Shown here one piece after another: positions 32,107 to 40,783 of a stretch of 49,630 nucleotides of DNA. Position numbers and translations under genes: made by a program. The notes under the pieces were generated by a model. The model saw nothing but the letters and a program-made list of their open reading frames with translations, did not search any database and had not been told where the DNA came from. The number at the start of each line of letters is the position of its first letter. Position 1 is the first letter of the stretch. This DNA comes from Vibrio rumoiensis 1S-45 (GTDB taxonomy: Bacteria; Pseudomonadota; Gammaproteobacteria; Enterobacterales; Vibrionaceae). The stretch lies in the NCBI RefSeq assembly GCF_000286955.2, contig NZ_AJYK02000063.1, forward strand, positions 1 to 49,630, given 5' to 3'.

Positions 32107-32314
32107 TGTTTTTTTAATGAATCAATTCTTTATTTCCATCTACCACTCTCCACAATATTCACCTTGTCACTTCATGATTAATGCATTGATAACGGAATCA
32201 CTACAAAGATCAAATTTTGTAAAAATAATGACTTTCATCGCAATATGTTATGCAGGGTAGGTGGTATTTCTGTATAATTCAGCGCTTGAATTACGTCATA
32301 CCCGGAGAAAATTT

Positions 32315-32995
32315 ATGTCATCTCGAAGCCCGGTAATCACCGTTGATGGTCCAAGTGGTGCAGGGAAAGGCACGTTATGCATGATGTTAGCAGAGAAATT
32401 AGAATTTCATTTGTTAGACTCAGGCGCAATATATCGTGTACTTGCTTTAGCAGCGCTTCATCATGGTGTAGACACCGAATCGGAAGAAGCATTAGTCCCT
32501 TTGGCTACGCATTTAGACGTGCAATTTATTGCTGAAGGCGATTTGGTTAAAGTGATATTAGAGGGTGAAGACGTATCTAAAGAATTACGTAAAGAAGAGA
32601 CAGGTAATGCAGCATCAAAAGTGGCGTCATTACCTCGCGTTCGTGAAGCATTATTACGTCGTCAGCGTTCATTTAGCGCAAAGCCAGGCTTAGTTGCAGA
32701 TGGTCGAGATATGGGAACCGTGGTGTTTCCAAGTGCGGAAGCTAAGATATTCTTAGATGCGAGCGCTGAAGAGCGAGCTCAACGCAGGTTGAATCAGTTG
32801 CAACAAAAGGGCTTAAGTGGTAAATTCGATCAACTTTTACGCGATATTCAAGAGCGTGATGATCGAGACCGTAATCGTGCGGTAGCGCCATTACGCCCTG
32901 CTGATGACGCGTTAGTGATTGATTCTACGTTACTTTCTATTGATGAAGTCGTAGAGCAAGCACTTAAATACATCAAATCTAAACTCATTAAGTAA
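32315..32995 (+). CDS. cmk: Cytidylate kinase
   Basis: The 226-residue kinase phosphorylates CMP and dCMP. The P-loop is GPSGAGKGT at 12-20 with the lid residues RDMGTVVFP and a C-terminal [13 protein letters not shown] use the ATG at 32315 because CCGGAGAA precedes it; an upstream open frame to 32261 adds unlikely residues. It is the first gene before rpsA, the usual order in gammaproteobacteria, and rpsA has a separate structured leader. Confidence 0.97.
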   Translation: MSSRSPVITVDGPSGAGKGTLCMMLAEKLEFHLLDSGAIYRVLALAALHHGVDTESEEALVPLATHLDVQFIAEGDLVKVILEGEDVSKELRKEETGNAASKVASLPRVREALLRRQRSFSAKPGLVADGRDMGTVVFPSAEAKIFLDASAEERAQRRLNQLQQKGLSGKFDQLLRDIQERDDRDRNRAVAPLRPADDALVIDSTLLSIDEVVEQALKYIKSKLIK

Positions 32996-33024
32996 CAGCT
33001 TTTTTAGAAAAGTTTGTGCTTGGT

Positions 33025-33094
33025 GACAAGGACTGTCGGTCGCAAGGATGATGACTGGCTAATTTATCAACCCCATGCGGTAGGATACCCATGG
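33025..33094 (+). promoter_or_regulatory. rpsA leader with GGA-loop hairpins (S1 autoregulation)
   Basis: Three hairpins are visible in the 127-base gap before rpsA, and each presents an unpaired GGA. GACA-AGGAC-TGTC is at 33025-33037. GGTC with GACT encloses AAGGAT at 33038-33056. CCATG-C-GGTA pairs with TACC-CATGG around a GGA loop at 33073-33094, with a single bulged C. E. coli S1 represses its own synthesis by binding a leader of hairpins with GGA motifs, so this is the likely S1 target. Confidence 0.65.
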
Positions 33095-33122
33095 ACGTTT
33101 AATTAATTGAAGATCATATATA

Positions 33123-34793
33123 ATGACTGAATCTTTTGCTCAACTCTTTGAAGAGTCGCTAAACGAACTAGAATTCCGCCCAGGTACTATTGTAAAGGGT
33201 ACTGTTGTTGCTATCGAGAACGGTTTCGTTCTTGTTGACGCAGGCCTAAAATCTGAATCTGCTATTCCAGCTGAACAATTCAAGAACGCTGCTGGCGAAC
33301 TTGAAGTTGAAGTTGGTGCTGAAGTAGATGTAGCACTTGACGCTGTTGAAGATGGTTTCGGTGAAACTCAACTTTCTCGTGAGAAAGCTAAGCGTCACGA
33401 AGCGTGGATTGTTCTTGAGAAAGCTTGTGAAGAAGCTGAGACTGTTGTTGGTATCATCAACGGTAAAGTTAAAGGCGGTTTCACTGTTGAATTAAACGGT
33501 ATCCGTGCTTTCCTTCCTGGTTCTCTAGTAGACGTTCGCCCTATTCGCGATACTGCTCACCTAGAAAACAAAGAGCTAGAGTTCAAAGTAATCAAGCTTG
33601 ATCAGAAACGTAACAACGTTGTTGTTTCTCGTCGTGCTGTTATCGAATCTGAAAACAGTGTTGAGCGTGACGAACTTCTTGAAACTCTACAAGAAGGTAC
33701 TGAAGTTAAAGGTATCGTTAAGAACCTTACTGACTACGGTGCATTCGTTGATCTTGGCGGTGTAGACGGCCTACTTCACATCACAGATATGGCTTGGAAG
33801 CGTGTTAAGCACCCATCTGAGATCGTAAACGTTGGTGACGAAATCCTAGTTAAAGTTCTTAAGTTTGACCGTGAGCGCACTCGTGTTTCTCTAGGTCTTA
33901 AGCAACTTGGCGAAGATCCATGGGTAGCTATCGCTAAGCGTTACCCAGAAGGTCACAAACTAACTGGTCGTGTAACTAACCTAACTGATTACGGCTGCTT
34001 CGTAGAAATCGAAGAAGGCGTTGAAGGTCTAGTACACGTTTCAGAAATGGATTGGACTAACAAAAACATCCACCCATCTAAAGTGGTTAACGTTGGCGAT
34101 GAAGTTGAAGTTATGGTTCTTGATATCGACGAAGAACGTCGTCGTATCTCTCTAGGCCTGAAACAATGTAAAGCTAACCCTTGGCAGACTTTCGCTGAAG
34201 CGCAAGCTAAAGGCGACAAAGTAACTGGTAAGATTAAGTCTATCACTGACTTTGGTATCTTCATCGGTCTTGACGGTGGTATCGACGGTCTTGTTCACTT
34301 ATCTGACATTTCTTGGAATGCTCAAGGTGAAGAAGCAGTTCGCGACTACAAAAAAGGCGACGAAATCTCTGCAGTTGTTCTAGCAGTAGATGCTGATCGT
34401 GAGCGTATTTCTCTTGGCGTTAAGCAAATGGAAAACGACCCGTTCAATAGCTACGTTGCAGACAACAAAAAAGGTACGCTTGTAAACGGTACTGTAACTG
34501 CAGTTGACGCGAAAGGTGCTACAATTGAACTAATCGAAGGTGTTGAAGGTTACATCCGTGCTTCAGAAGCAGCACGTGACCGTATCGAAGACGCATCTCT
34601 AGTGTTCAGTGTTGGTGATAGCATTGAAGCGAAATTTACTGGTGTAGACCGTAAAAACCGCGTAATCAACCTATCTATCAAAGCTAAAGACGAAGCTGAA
34701 GAGCAAGAAGCAATGGCTACACTAAACAAAACTGATGAAGCTGCGTTTGGTAATGCTATGGCAGATGCTTTCAAGGCTGCTAAAGGCGAATAA
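33123..34793 (+). CDS. rpsA: 30S ribosomal protein S1
   Basis: The 556-residue protein has six S1/OB-fold repeats of about 80-90 residues; the middle ones show the typical [20 protein letters not shown] and VSEMDW patterns. Repeats 1 and 2 anchor S1 to the ribosome and repeats 3-6 bind messenger RNA. Length matches E. coli S1 (557). No standard Shine-Dalgarno is seen just before the ATG (GAAGATCATATATA), as is known for rpsA, where the folded leader replaces it. It is followed by a terminator and then ihfB. Codon use looks strongly biased, as in highly expressed genes. Confidence 0.99.
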   Translation: MTESFAQLFEESLNELEFRPGTIVKGTVVAIENGFVLVDAGLKSESAIPAEQFKNAAGELEVEVGAEVDVALDAVEDGFGETQLSREKAKRHEAWIVLEKACEEAETVVGIINGKVKGGFTVELNGIRAFLPGSLVDVRPIRDTAHLENKELEFKVIKLDQKRNNVVVSRRAVIESENSVERDELLETLQEGTEVKGIVKNLTDYGAFVDLGGVDGLLHITDMAWKRVKHPSEIVNVGDEILVKVLKFDRERTRVSLGLKQLGEDPWVAIAKRYPEGHKLTGRVTNLTDYGCFVEIEEGVEGLVHVSEMDWTNKNIHPSKVVNVGDEVEVMVLDIDEERRRISLGLKQCKANPWQTFAEAQAKGDKVTGKIKSITDFGIFIGLDGGIDGLVHLSDISWNAQGEEAVRDYKKGDEISAVVLAVDADRERISLGVKQMENDPFNSYVADNKKGTLVNGTVTAVDAKGATIELIEGVEGYIRASEAARDRIEDASLVFSVGDSIEAKFTGVDRKNRVINLSIKAKDEAEEQEAMATLNKTDEAAFGNAMADAFKAAKGE

Positions 34794-34808
34794 TAATCGC
34801 CTATATTT

Positions 34809-34835
34809 AGGGGGCCTAGTATTGGCTCCCTTTTT
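34809..34835 (+). terminator. Rho-independent terminator of rpsA
   Basis: AGGGGGCC pairs with GGCTCCCT (one wobble) around TAGTATT and runs into five T. It lies 15 bases past the rpsA stop and 33 bases before ihfB, so ihfB is partly insulated. Confidence 0.9.
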
Positions 34836-34867
34836 CGATAAGTTAGAGTAAAGTGAGGGAATCACCT

Positions 34868-35152
34868 ATGACTAAGTCAGAGTTAATAGAACGACTATGT
34901 GCTCAACAAACACACCTTTCAACTAAAGAAGTAGAAGATGCGGTTAAGGATATCCTTGAACACATGGCTGCTAAATTAGAAGATGGTGATCGTATTGAAA
35001 TTCGTGGTTTCGGCAGTTTTTCTCTACATTATCGAGAGCCACGCGTTGGTCGTAATCCAAAATCAGGTGAAAAAGTGGAGTTGGAAGGTAAATACGTTCC
35101 TCACTTTAAACCAGGTAAAGAATTACGTGAGCGTGTAAATAGTAGTATGTAA
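34868..35152 (+). CDS. ihfB: Integration host factor subunit beta
   Basis: The 94-residue HU/IHF-family protein has the DNA-bending arm with [12 protein letters not shown] and the conserved [18 protein letters not shown] block. With IhfA it bends DNA at specific sites for replication, recombination and sigma-54 promoters. Length equals E. coli IhfB (94). I chose the ATG at 34868 (TKSELIERL follows) over the longer frame to 34853, because the family starts with this block and AGTGAGGG lies upstream. Its place after rpsA is conserved across gammaproteobacteria. Confidence 0.98.
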   Translation: MTKSELIERLCAQQTHLSTKEVEDAVKDILEHMAAKLEDGDRIEIRGFGSFSLHYREPRVGRNPKSGEKVELEGKYVPHFKPGKELRERVNSSM

Positions 35153-35173
35153 CGAATACACATAGAATATTTG

Positions 35174-35206
35174 AAAGCGGCAGTCTTGATAGATTGCCGC
35201 TTTTTT
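35174..35206 (+). terminator. Rho-independent terminator of ihfB
   Basis: AAAGCGGCA pairs with TGCCGCTTT (35174-35182 and 35195-35203) around a 12-base loop, ending in six T. Confidence 0.93.
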
Positions 35207-35335
35207 GTTGTTAGTGACTGCCAGAAATGCCTTTTAATGTATAATATTTCTGAGTTTCAATGGATTGGCAATGGAGTGTCTGACAAATTTGCTGCATAAT
35301 CTAGGGAAACGTTTCTTAGCTTAATGGTGGTACTG

Positions 35336-35629
35336 ATGAAAATTATAAAAATCATATTGGTTATCGCACTTTTTCTTATTGCGTTAGCACTTGGTGCTCA
35401 AAACCAAGAAACGGTGACGTTTAATTATCTTGTAGCGCAAAATGAATTACCTTTATCTTTATTGTTAGGCGTCGTTTTTGTTGCTGCGTTTGCTATTGCA
35501 TGGCTGATTTTTGGTAGCTTATATTTAAAATCTACTCTCACGATTCGTCGCTTGCGTAAGCAATTAAATAAATCGAAATCACAAGCGACTTCTCAATCAT
35601 CAGAGCAATTACCTGAAATCAAAGGTTAG
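35336..35629 (+). CDS. lapA: Lipopolysaccharide assembly protein LapA
   Basis: The 97-residue protein (DUF1049, YciS) has two membrane segments, residues 3-20 and about 40-62, and a basic C-terminal tail. With LapB it regulates LPS synthesis at the inner membrane. I use the ATG at 35336, which follows GGTGG; the ATG at 35324 has no ribosome binding site. lapB begins 12 bases after its stop, so the two are an operon, as in E. coli. Confidence 0.93.
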   Translation: MKIIKIILVIALFLIALALGAQNQETVTFNYLVAQNELPLSLLLGVVFVAAFAIAWLIFGSLYLKSTLTIRRLRKQLNKSKSQATSQSSEQLPEIKG

Positions 35630-35641
35630 GTTTATTCGTAA

Positions 35642-36811
35642 ATGCTAGAGCTACTTTTTCTGCTGTTGCCGATTGCCGCCGCCTACGGTTGGTATATGGG
35701 TAACCGTAGTGCTCGACATGACAAACAGGAACAATCCCATCAGATCTCACGGCAATACGTTAGAGGTCTAAACCTGTTATTGTCTGAACAATCTGATAAA
35801 GCCGTAGATCACTTCATTGAACTTTTACAGGTTGATGATGAAACCATTGATACACACTTGGCTTTGGGGAACTTATTCCGCTCTCGGGGTGAAGTTGATA
35901 GGGCAATTAGGATTCACCAAAATCTAATTACCCGTGAAGGTTTAACCATAGATCAGAAAAATATCGCACTACAACAACTGGCTAAAGACTATATGGTATC
36001 GGGCTTTTTTGACCGAGCAGAAAAGATCTTTGAGCAGTTGGTTGATGAGCCAGAACATAAAGAACAAGCCCTTCTTCAACTTGTCACTATCTATCAGCAA
36101 ACCCGTGAGTGGAGCAAAGCGATCAAGTATGGTGATGCTTTAGTATCTATGGGCAAAAAGAAAATGCGTAAGGATATCGCGCACTATTGGTGCGAGCTTG
36201 CTATGCATGAATTGAGCTTAACCAATACCTCAAAAGCAGTACTTTACTTTAAAAGAGCGATTACAGAAGACCCTAAATGTGTTCGTGCGACCATCGCATT
36301 AGGTAACATTCACCTTGAATCTGATAATTACACTCAAACGATTAAATGTTTAGAAAAAGTATTAGAACAGGATATCGATTACATTCCTGAAGTTTTGCCA
36401 ACCTTAGCTGACTGTTATTATCAAATCGATCAAGAAGCCGGAATGTTGGAGTTTTTGAAAAAGTGTATCGCTAAAAAAGCAGGGGTATCGGCTGAGTTGA
36501 TGTTGGCACAAATGGTGGCTAAACATGAAGGCATTGCAGCAGCTCAAACCTTGCTAACACAGCAGTTGATCAAAAATCCGACAATGAAAGGTTTCTACCG
36601 TTTAATTGATTATCATATTGCGGAAGCCGAAGAAGGCCGAGCCAAAGACAGTTTAACTACGTTACAAGAAATGGTTGGGGTTCAAATGAAAGCAAAACCT
36701 CACTATCAATGCCGTCAATGTGGTTTTGCCACTCATGCAATTTATTGGCACTGCCCTTCATGTAAAGGGTGGGGAACCATAAAGCCGATTCGCGGTTTAG
36801 ATGGCGAATAA
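35642..36811 (+). CDS. lapB: Lipopolysaccharide assembly protein LapB
   Basis: The 389-residue protein begins with a membrane anchor (MLELLFLLLPIAAAYGWYMG). About nine TPR repeats follow over residues 30-330, and it ends with a rubredoxin-like zinc domain, CRQC and CPSC. LapB (YciM) adapts LpxC for FtsH proteolysis and so sets the amount of lipid A; it faces the cytoplasm. It starts 12 bases after lapA and is followed 77 bases later by pyrF, the same order as in E. coli. Length matches (389). Confidence 0.97.
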   Translation: MLELLFLLLPIAAAYGWYMGNRSARHDKQEQSHQISRQYVRGLNLLLSEQSDKAVDHFIELLQVDDETIDTHLALGNLFRSRGEVDRAIRIHQNLITREGLTIDQKNIALQQLAKDYMVSGFFDRAEKIFEQLVDEPEHKEQALLQLVTIYQQTREWSKAIKYGDALVSMGKKKMRKDIAHYWCELAMHELSLTNTSKAVLYFKRAITEDPKCVRATIALGNIHLESDNYTQTIKCLEKVLEQDIDYIPEVLPTLADCYYQIDQEAGMLEFLKKCIAKKAGVSAELMLAQMVAKHEGIAAAQTLLTQQLIKNPTMKGFYRLIDYHIAEAEEGRAKDSLTTLQEMVGVQMKAKPHYQCRQCGFATHAIYWHCPSCKGWGTIKPIRGLDGE

Positions 36812-36888
36812 ATAATATATTCCGCTACACAACATATTAAGAATAAATCATCCAATTGTTTAACGACAATAAAGACAGAGGAAAATCA

Positions 36889-37584
36889 ATGTTAGACCCC
36901 AAAGTGATTGTTGCCCTTGATTATGACAACCAGAATGATGCTTTAACCTTTGTGGACAATATTGATCCAACACAGTGTCGTTTAAAAGTGGGTAAAGAGA
37001 TGTTTACGCTTCTTGGTCCTGATTTTGTTCGACAACTTCATGCTAAAAACTTCTCTGTTTTTTTAGACTTAAAATTTCATGATATTCCTAACACATGCTC
37101 TAAAGCCGTTCGTGCAGCTGCAGAATTAGGTGTATGGATGGTTAATGTGCACGCCAGTGGTGGTGAGCGCATGATGACAGCCTCGCGTGATATTTTAGAG
37201 CCTTATGGTAAAGATCGCCCACTGTTAATTGGTGTGACTGTCTTAACGAGCATGGAACAATCAGATTTGGCTGGCATTGGTCTAGATATCACTCCACAAG
37301 AGCAAGTAAAGCGCTTGGCTAAGCTCACTAAGAATAGTGGTTTAGATGGTGTAGTGTGTTCAGCTCATGAGTCTTCAATGTTAAAATCAGACTTAGGCAA
37401 CGAGTTTAAATTAGTGACGCCAGGTATTCGTCCTGCAGGCAGTGATGCAGGCGATCAACGCCGCATTATGACACCCGCTGAAGCAATGACAGCAGGCTCT
37501 GACTACTTAGTGATAGGTCGTCCAATCACACAAGCTAGCAACCCTAATCAGGTGCTCATAGATATCAATGCTACCTTAAGTTAA
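36889..37584 (+). CDS. pyrF: Orotidine 5'-phosphate decarboxylase
   Basis: The 231-residue TIM-barrel enzyme decarboxylates OMP to UMP, the last step in UMP synthesis. The catalytic lysine motif is [12 protein letters not shown], and VTPGIRPAG with [11 protein letters not shown] at the C-terminus closes the phosphate site. I use the ATG at 36889 because AGAGGAA precedes it; the open frame to 36856 adds eleven residues not in the family. It closes the lapA-lapB-pyrF cluster and has a strong terminator. Confidence 0.97.
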   Translation: MLDPKVIVALDYDNQNDALTFVDNIDPTQCRLKVGKEMFTLLGPDFVRQLHAKNFSVFLDLKFHDIPNTCSKAVRAAAELGVWMVNVHASGGERMMTASRDILEPYGKDRPLLIGVTVLTSMEQSDLAGIGLDITPQEQVKRLAKLTKNSGLDGVVCSAHESSMLKSDLGNEFKLVTPGIRPAGSDAGDQRRIMTPAEAMTAGSDYLVIGRPITQASNPNQVLIDINATLS

Positions 37585-37637
37585 TATTTGGAAGTATTGA
37601 ACATACCCATCTCATAACTAGCATTACGTATATATAG

Positions 37638-37672
37638 ATCTCAGTGTGAGCGATCCTCACACTGAGATTTTT
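37638..37672 (+). terminator. Rho-independent terminator of pyrF
   Basis: A perfect 13-bp inverted repeat (37638-37650 with 37656-37668) around CGATC is followed by TTTTTC. It lies 54 bases past pyrF; on the minus strand it could also serve the VOC-fold gene. Confidence 0.92.
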
Positions 37673-37707
37673 CTTTTATGCGCTTTAATACCGAATATCG
37701 CTCATAT

Positions 37708-38124
37708 TTATAAGTCGTTATTTCGTTCGCTTGGAATATCACTTAAATATTGAACGAATTCCACTTCAAAACCTGCGGGATCGATAAAATACACATTACG
37801 ACGAAATGGGTTGGCTGTACCAGGGTTTGCGATTTGATAATCTGCGTTTTGTAATCGTGAAGTGAGCGAATCAATGTTATCAATGACATAAGCAAAATGT
37901 GCTAGACCGGTTTGATGACCGGCTAAATCTCTATTCGCTCCTACACCGTTATCACTGATGGCAATGTAGTATTGGTCATCGCCAAAATGCAACCAACGTC
38001 TTGGTTTTCCATACCATTCACTTACGCCTTCACTGCGAACTTTCCAATGCGGGAATGCTGTTTGGTAGAATTTCAACATGGCTTCAACATCACTGACCAC
38101 TAAATTGATATGCTCTAAATACAT
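37708..38124 (-). CDS. VOC-fold (glyoxalase/bleomycin resistance-like) protein
   Basis: The 138-residue protein starts MYLEHINLVVSDVEAMLKFYQTAF, the standard first module of the vicinal oxygen chelate fold. The second half has HFAYVIDNID and ends with YFIDPAGFEVEFVQYL, which carries the metal-binding glutamate. The fold covers glyoxalases, dioxygenases and binding proteins, so the reaction cannot be named. It is a single gene, convergent with pyrF and divergent from the alpha/beta hydrolase. AAGGAAATACT gives a ribosome binding site. Confident of the family only. Confidence 0.88.
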   Translation of the reverse strand: MYLEHINLVVSDVEAMLKFYQTAFPHWKVRSEGVSEWYGKPRRWLHFGDDQYYIAISDNGVGANRDLAGHQTGLAHFAYVIDNIDSLTSRLQNADYQIANPGTANPFRRNVYFIDPAGFEVEFVQYLSDIPSERNNDL

Positions 38125-38322
38125 AGTATTTCCTTATCTGTTTATGCGTTATCTTATTGAGCATGTTAAAACCTAAGGTTAACTTGAGGTAAAGTATTTT
38201 GTTCAACTTTGATAATCCTGTGAGGGCGATGGCATAAGGTAAATTGAGTGAGGTTAAGATGTACTATTTTTCCTTTTTGTATGAAAATATAACGATAAGA
38301 TCGTGGCAATCGTCGTGTGTGT

Positions 38323-38341
38323 TACAATGATAACCATTGTT
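38323..38341 (+). promoter_or_regulatory. Fur-box-like operator before the alpha/beta hydrolase
   Basis: TACAATGATAACCATTGTT matches the 19-base Fur consensus at 14 positions and contains the exact dyad CAATG-ATAAC-CATTG. Its first six bases, TACAAT, also read as a -10 element, so a bound repressor would cover the promoter. The gene start is 11 bases beyond. Confidence 0.5.
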
Positions 38342-38351
38342 TAAATCAGAG

Positions 38352-39155
38352 ATGCGTATGAATGTAGATATCCTTTTCCATAAAACTTACCAACACCCAA
38401 CCAGCAAGGAATGGGTGGTGTTTGTGCATGGGGCAGGGGGCAGCTCATCGTTGTGGTTTAAGCAGATTAAAGATTATCGACAACACTTTAATTTATTGTT
38501 GATCGATTTAAGAGGACACGGTCGCTCAAATCGATTGTTAAAAAATATCATCTCAAAAAATTATTCATTTCAAGATGTCACCACTGACATATTGCGTGTT
38601 TTGGACCATCTAGAAATTAAATCAGCCCACTTTGTTGGCATGTCTTTAGGCACGATTCTCGTGAGAAACTTAGCTGAAATGGCAAGTGAACGAGTGAATA
38701 GTATGGTGTTAGGTGGCGCTATCACGCGCTTAGATATTCGCTCTCAAGTACTGGTGAAAGCGGGTGATATGTGTAAGCACATAATTCCGTACATGTGGCT
38801 ATATAAATTATTTGCATACGTTGTAATGCCTCAGCGCAACCAAAAAGAATCAAGACACTTGTTTATCCATGAAGCAAAGAAGTTGTGTCAGAAAGAATTT
38901 AAACGTTGGTTCAAGCTAGCTGCGGATGTGAATCCGATGATGAAATATTTTAGAGAGCGTGAAATATCTATTCCTACGCTTTATTTAATGGGAGAGTTGG
39001 ATTATATGTTCATCCACCCTGTTAAAGAGATGGTAGCGAAGCATCAAAGCAGTTGGCTATTAGAAATCCCAAATTGTGGGCATGTCTGTAATGTAGAACG
39101 CCCACAAGAGTTTAACCAGCACTCTATCGAGTTTATTCAAAAGCACTGTAAATAA
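38352..39155 (+). CDS. Alpha/beta hydrolase
   Basis: The 267-residue protein has the alpha/beta hydrolase fold. The oxyanion motif is FVHGAGGSSSLW. The nucleophile elbow is GMSLG with the serine, the acid is in LMGELDYMF and the histidine is in IPNCGHVCNVERPQEF. The substrate is not evident. ATG at 38352 and 38358 are both possible, and I use the first because the codon order MRMNVDIL is plausible; GAG lies before. It is a single gene behind a Fur-box-like operator. It converges with the ynj operon, and the 23-base gap between them contains no strong terminator. Confidence 0.88.
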   Translation: MRMNVDILFHKTYQHPTSKEWVVFVHGAGGSSSLWFKQIKDYRQHFNLLLIDLRGHGRSNRLLKNIISKNYSFQDVTTDILRVLDHLEIKSAHFVGMSLGTILVRNLAEMASERVNSMVLGGAITRLDIRSQVLVKAGDMCKHIIPYMWLYKLFAYVVMPQRNQKESRHLFIHEAKKLCQKEFKRWFKLAADVNPMMKYFREREISIPTLYLMGELDYMFIHPVKEMVAKHQSSWLLEIPNCGHVCNVERPQEFNQHSIEFIQKHCK

Positions 39156-39178
39156 ATTCATTTACAATGTTCGCAATG

Positions 39179-39496
39179 TTATTGATCCTTGTGACTGTTG
39201 CCGCAATTCCAACATATGGCAAATTGTATTTCTACTGATTCATTGCACAGATCGCATACCCAATTGGGTGAATCATCATCTTTTCTATTGTCGTATTCGG
39301 CAATGATTTTCTTTGCTTTGCCCTCAAACATATGATCGACAAGCCAGACATAAGGATCCGTATCGTTAGTCATGGGGATTTCTCCTTTTAGGCTGAAAAT
39401 ATTGTCTGAATGAACTTGAGCTTCAATGCCTTGGCTTTCAAGCAAACCGCGAACAATATGTGCTTCTACAGGGTTTTGTGCACTAAATATTTTCAT
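39179..39496 (-). CDS. DUF2007-like signal-transducing protein with zinc ribbon
   Basis: The 105-residue protein has the DUF2007 pattern (MKIFSAQNPVEAHIVRGLLESQGIEAQVHSDN, a ferredoxin-like half of about 70 residues). A short zinc-ribbon tail follows with C-x2-C near CDLC and another C-x2-C in CWNC. DUF2007 proteins are linked by annotation to signal transduction, but no function is proven. Its ATG overlaps the stop of the preceding CDP-alcohol phosphotransferase gene by four bases, so it is the last gene of the ynj operon. What it does for the transporter is unknown. Confidence 0.82.
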   Translation of the reverse strand: MKIFSAQNPVEAHIVRGLLESQGIEAQVHSDNIFSLKGEIPMTNDTDPYVWLVDHMFEGKAKKIIAEYDNRKDDDSPNWVCDLCNESVEIQFAICWNCGNSHKDQ

Positions 39497-40134
39497 AATT
39501 CGTCACTCCTAGGTGTGGCTGCTTCAGCTTGCTGTATGGTTTTGTAACCTGCCCAAATACGATTCGCAGTAGTCATGAAACACAATGCCGCAAAAATACC
39601 AGCGAGTATTGGAAAGTGTTGTGGCCATAGACAAAACGCAATAAAAATTGCGATAGTTTCTGTGCCTTCAGTAATGCCAGCCATGTAATATAACGATTTA
39701 TTTTGATAGACAGGGTTCTCTATATTTTGCTTGGCCGCAATCGAAGCAAAGGCAAGAAAGCTACTCCCAGTGCCGACAAATGAGACAATCAGCAATGCCC
39801 CCCAAACTGCGTTTTGTTCTGGATTGGCAAGTATGAAACCAAAAGGGATAAGTGCATAAAACAGAAAATCTAGGCTGATATCTAAGAACCCTCCGGCATC
39901 AGACTGCGTGGTTAGCCTAGCAATCGCACCATCTAATCCATCACCTATTCTATTACAAACAATAAAAAACAGCGCCAGTAGGTATTGTTCAAGCCACAAG
40001 CTGGGTAAAGCACATAAGCCTAACAAAAAGCTATACCATGTCACTTGATCCGCTGAAATATGCTTACTAACACACAGCTTTGCCGCTATGTTCAGCGGTT
40101 TTTTGATAATGGGAATGATGTATCTATCAAGCAT
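39493..40134 (-). CDS. ynjF: CDP-alcohol phosphatidyltransferase family protein (YnjF)
   Basis: The 213-residue membrane protein has about six hydrophobic segments. The CDP-alcohol phosphotransferase signature is DGLDGAIARLTTQSDAGG, continuing FLDISLD, with all catalytic aspartates. The spacing between AR and G is seven residues, one fewer than the usual eight. The family transfers a phosphoalcohol from CDP-linked donors to an alcohol in membranes. YnjF lies in the same neighbourhood of ynjBCD in E. coli, and its substrate is not known. Here it overlaps ynjD by eight bases and the DUF2007 gene by four. Confidence 0.88.
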   Translation of the reverse strand: MLDRYIIPIIKKPLNIAAKLCVSKHISADQVTWYSFLLGLCALPSLWLEQYLLALFFIVCNRIGDGLDGAIARLTTQSDAGGFLDISLDFLFYALIPFGFILANPEQNAVWGALLIVSFVGTGSSFLAFASIAAKQNIENPVYQNKSLYYMAGITEGTETIAIFIAFCLWPQHFPILAGIFAALCFMTTANRIWAGYKTIQQAEAATPRSDEL

Positions 40135-40783
40135 TCAACATTTCCTTTTTTAAATTTTCCCAATAGATAAGTTTGCCGTCAGATGGAATATCATCCTCGT
40201 CGTGAGTCACCATTAAAGCCGGTATCTGTGCCTGTTTTAATTGGTCAAATACCCAAGCCCTAAATGTTTCTCTTAAATCTTTATCTAATTTACTAAATGG
40301 TTCATCTAATAAAACCACTTTTGGGTTTGCTTGCAGCATTCTTAATAAGCTAATACGAGCACGTTGACCACCTGAAACTTGATTCGGCATTGAGAAGGCC
40401 AAGTGATCAAGCTTAACTTGTTGCAGGCACTCTAAGGCTCGCTCTTTACGTTTCTGACCTTTAATTTCGTTTGGTAAGGCGATGGCAATGTTTTCCCAGA
40501 TATTTAAGTGTGGGAAGAGCAGATCGTCTTGAAACAGAATGCCAACCTGACGTAAATGAGGCTGCGCGGATTGGATTGGCTGCCCATCTAATAAAATGCT
40601 GCCTTCTAACCAAAAATCGTTAGCTAGGTGGCCAGCAATAGCGCTGAGTAATGTGGACTTTCCACAACCACTTGGCCCCATTAAGGTTAGGACTTCACCT
40701 TGGTTAATAACTAAATCCACATTTTTGATTAAAGAGGATTCATTTTTATGGTGAATCGATAGAGATTGTATTTGTAAACTCAT
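40127..40783 (-). CDS. ynjD: ABC transporter ATP-binding protein YnjD
   Basis: The 218-residue ATPase has Walker A GPSGCGKST, the signature VSGGQRARISLL and Walker B VVLLDEPFSKLD. It follows the thiamine/iron type of ABC importer ATPase. It partners the double-length permease YnjC and the binding protein YnjB; the substrate of the ynjBCD importer is not established. Its ATG overlaps the ynjC stop by four bases (ATGA), a mark of coupled translation. It is short because the C-terminal regulatory domain is missing, which is normal for YnjD. Confidence 0.92.
   Translation of the reverse strand: MSLQIQSLSIHHKNESSLIKNVDLVINQGEVLTLMGPSGCGKSTLLSAIAGHLANDFWLEGSILLDGQPIQSAQPHLRQVGILFQDDLLFPHLNIWENIAIALPNEIKGQKRKERALECLQQVKLDHLAFSMPNQVSGGQRARISLLRMLQANPKVVLLDEPFSKLDKDLRETFRAWVFDQLKQAQIPALMVTHDEDDIPSDGKLIYWENLKKEMLNA

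Noticed and set aside
39147..39166. A 7-bp hairpin between the convergent hydrolase and DUF2007 genes
   Set aside because: The stem is all A/T except one pair and has no T run, so it is not a convincing terminator.
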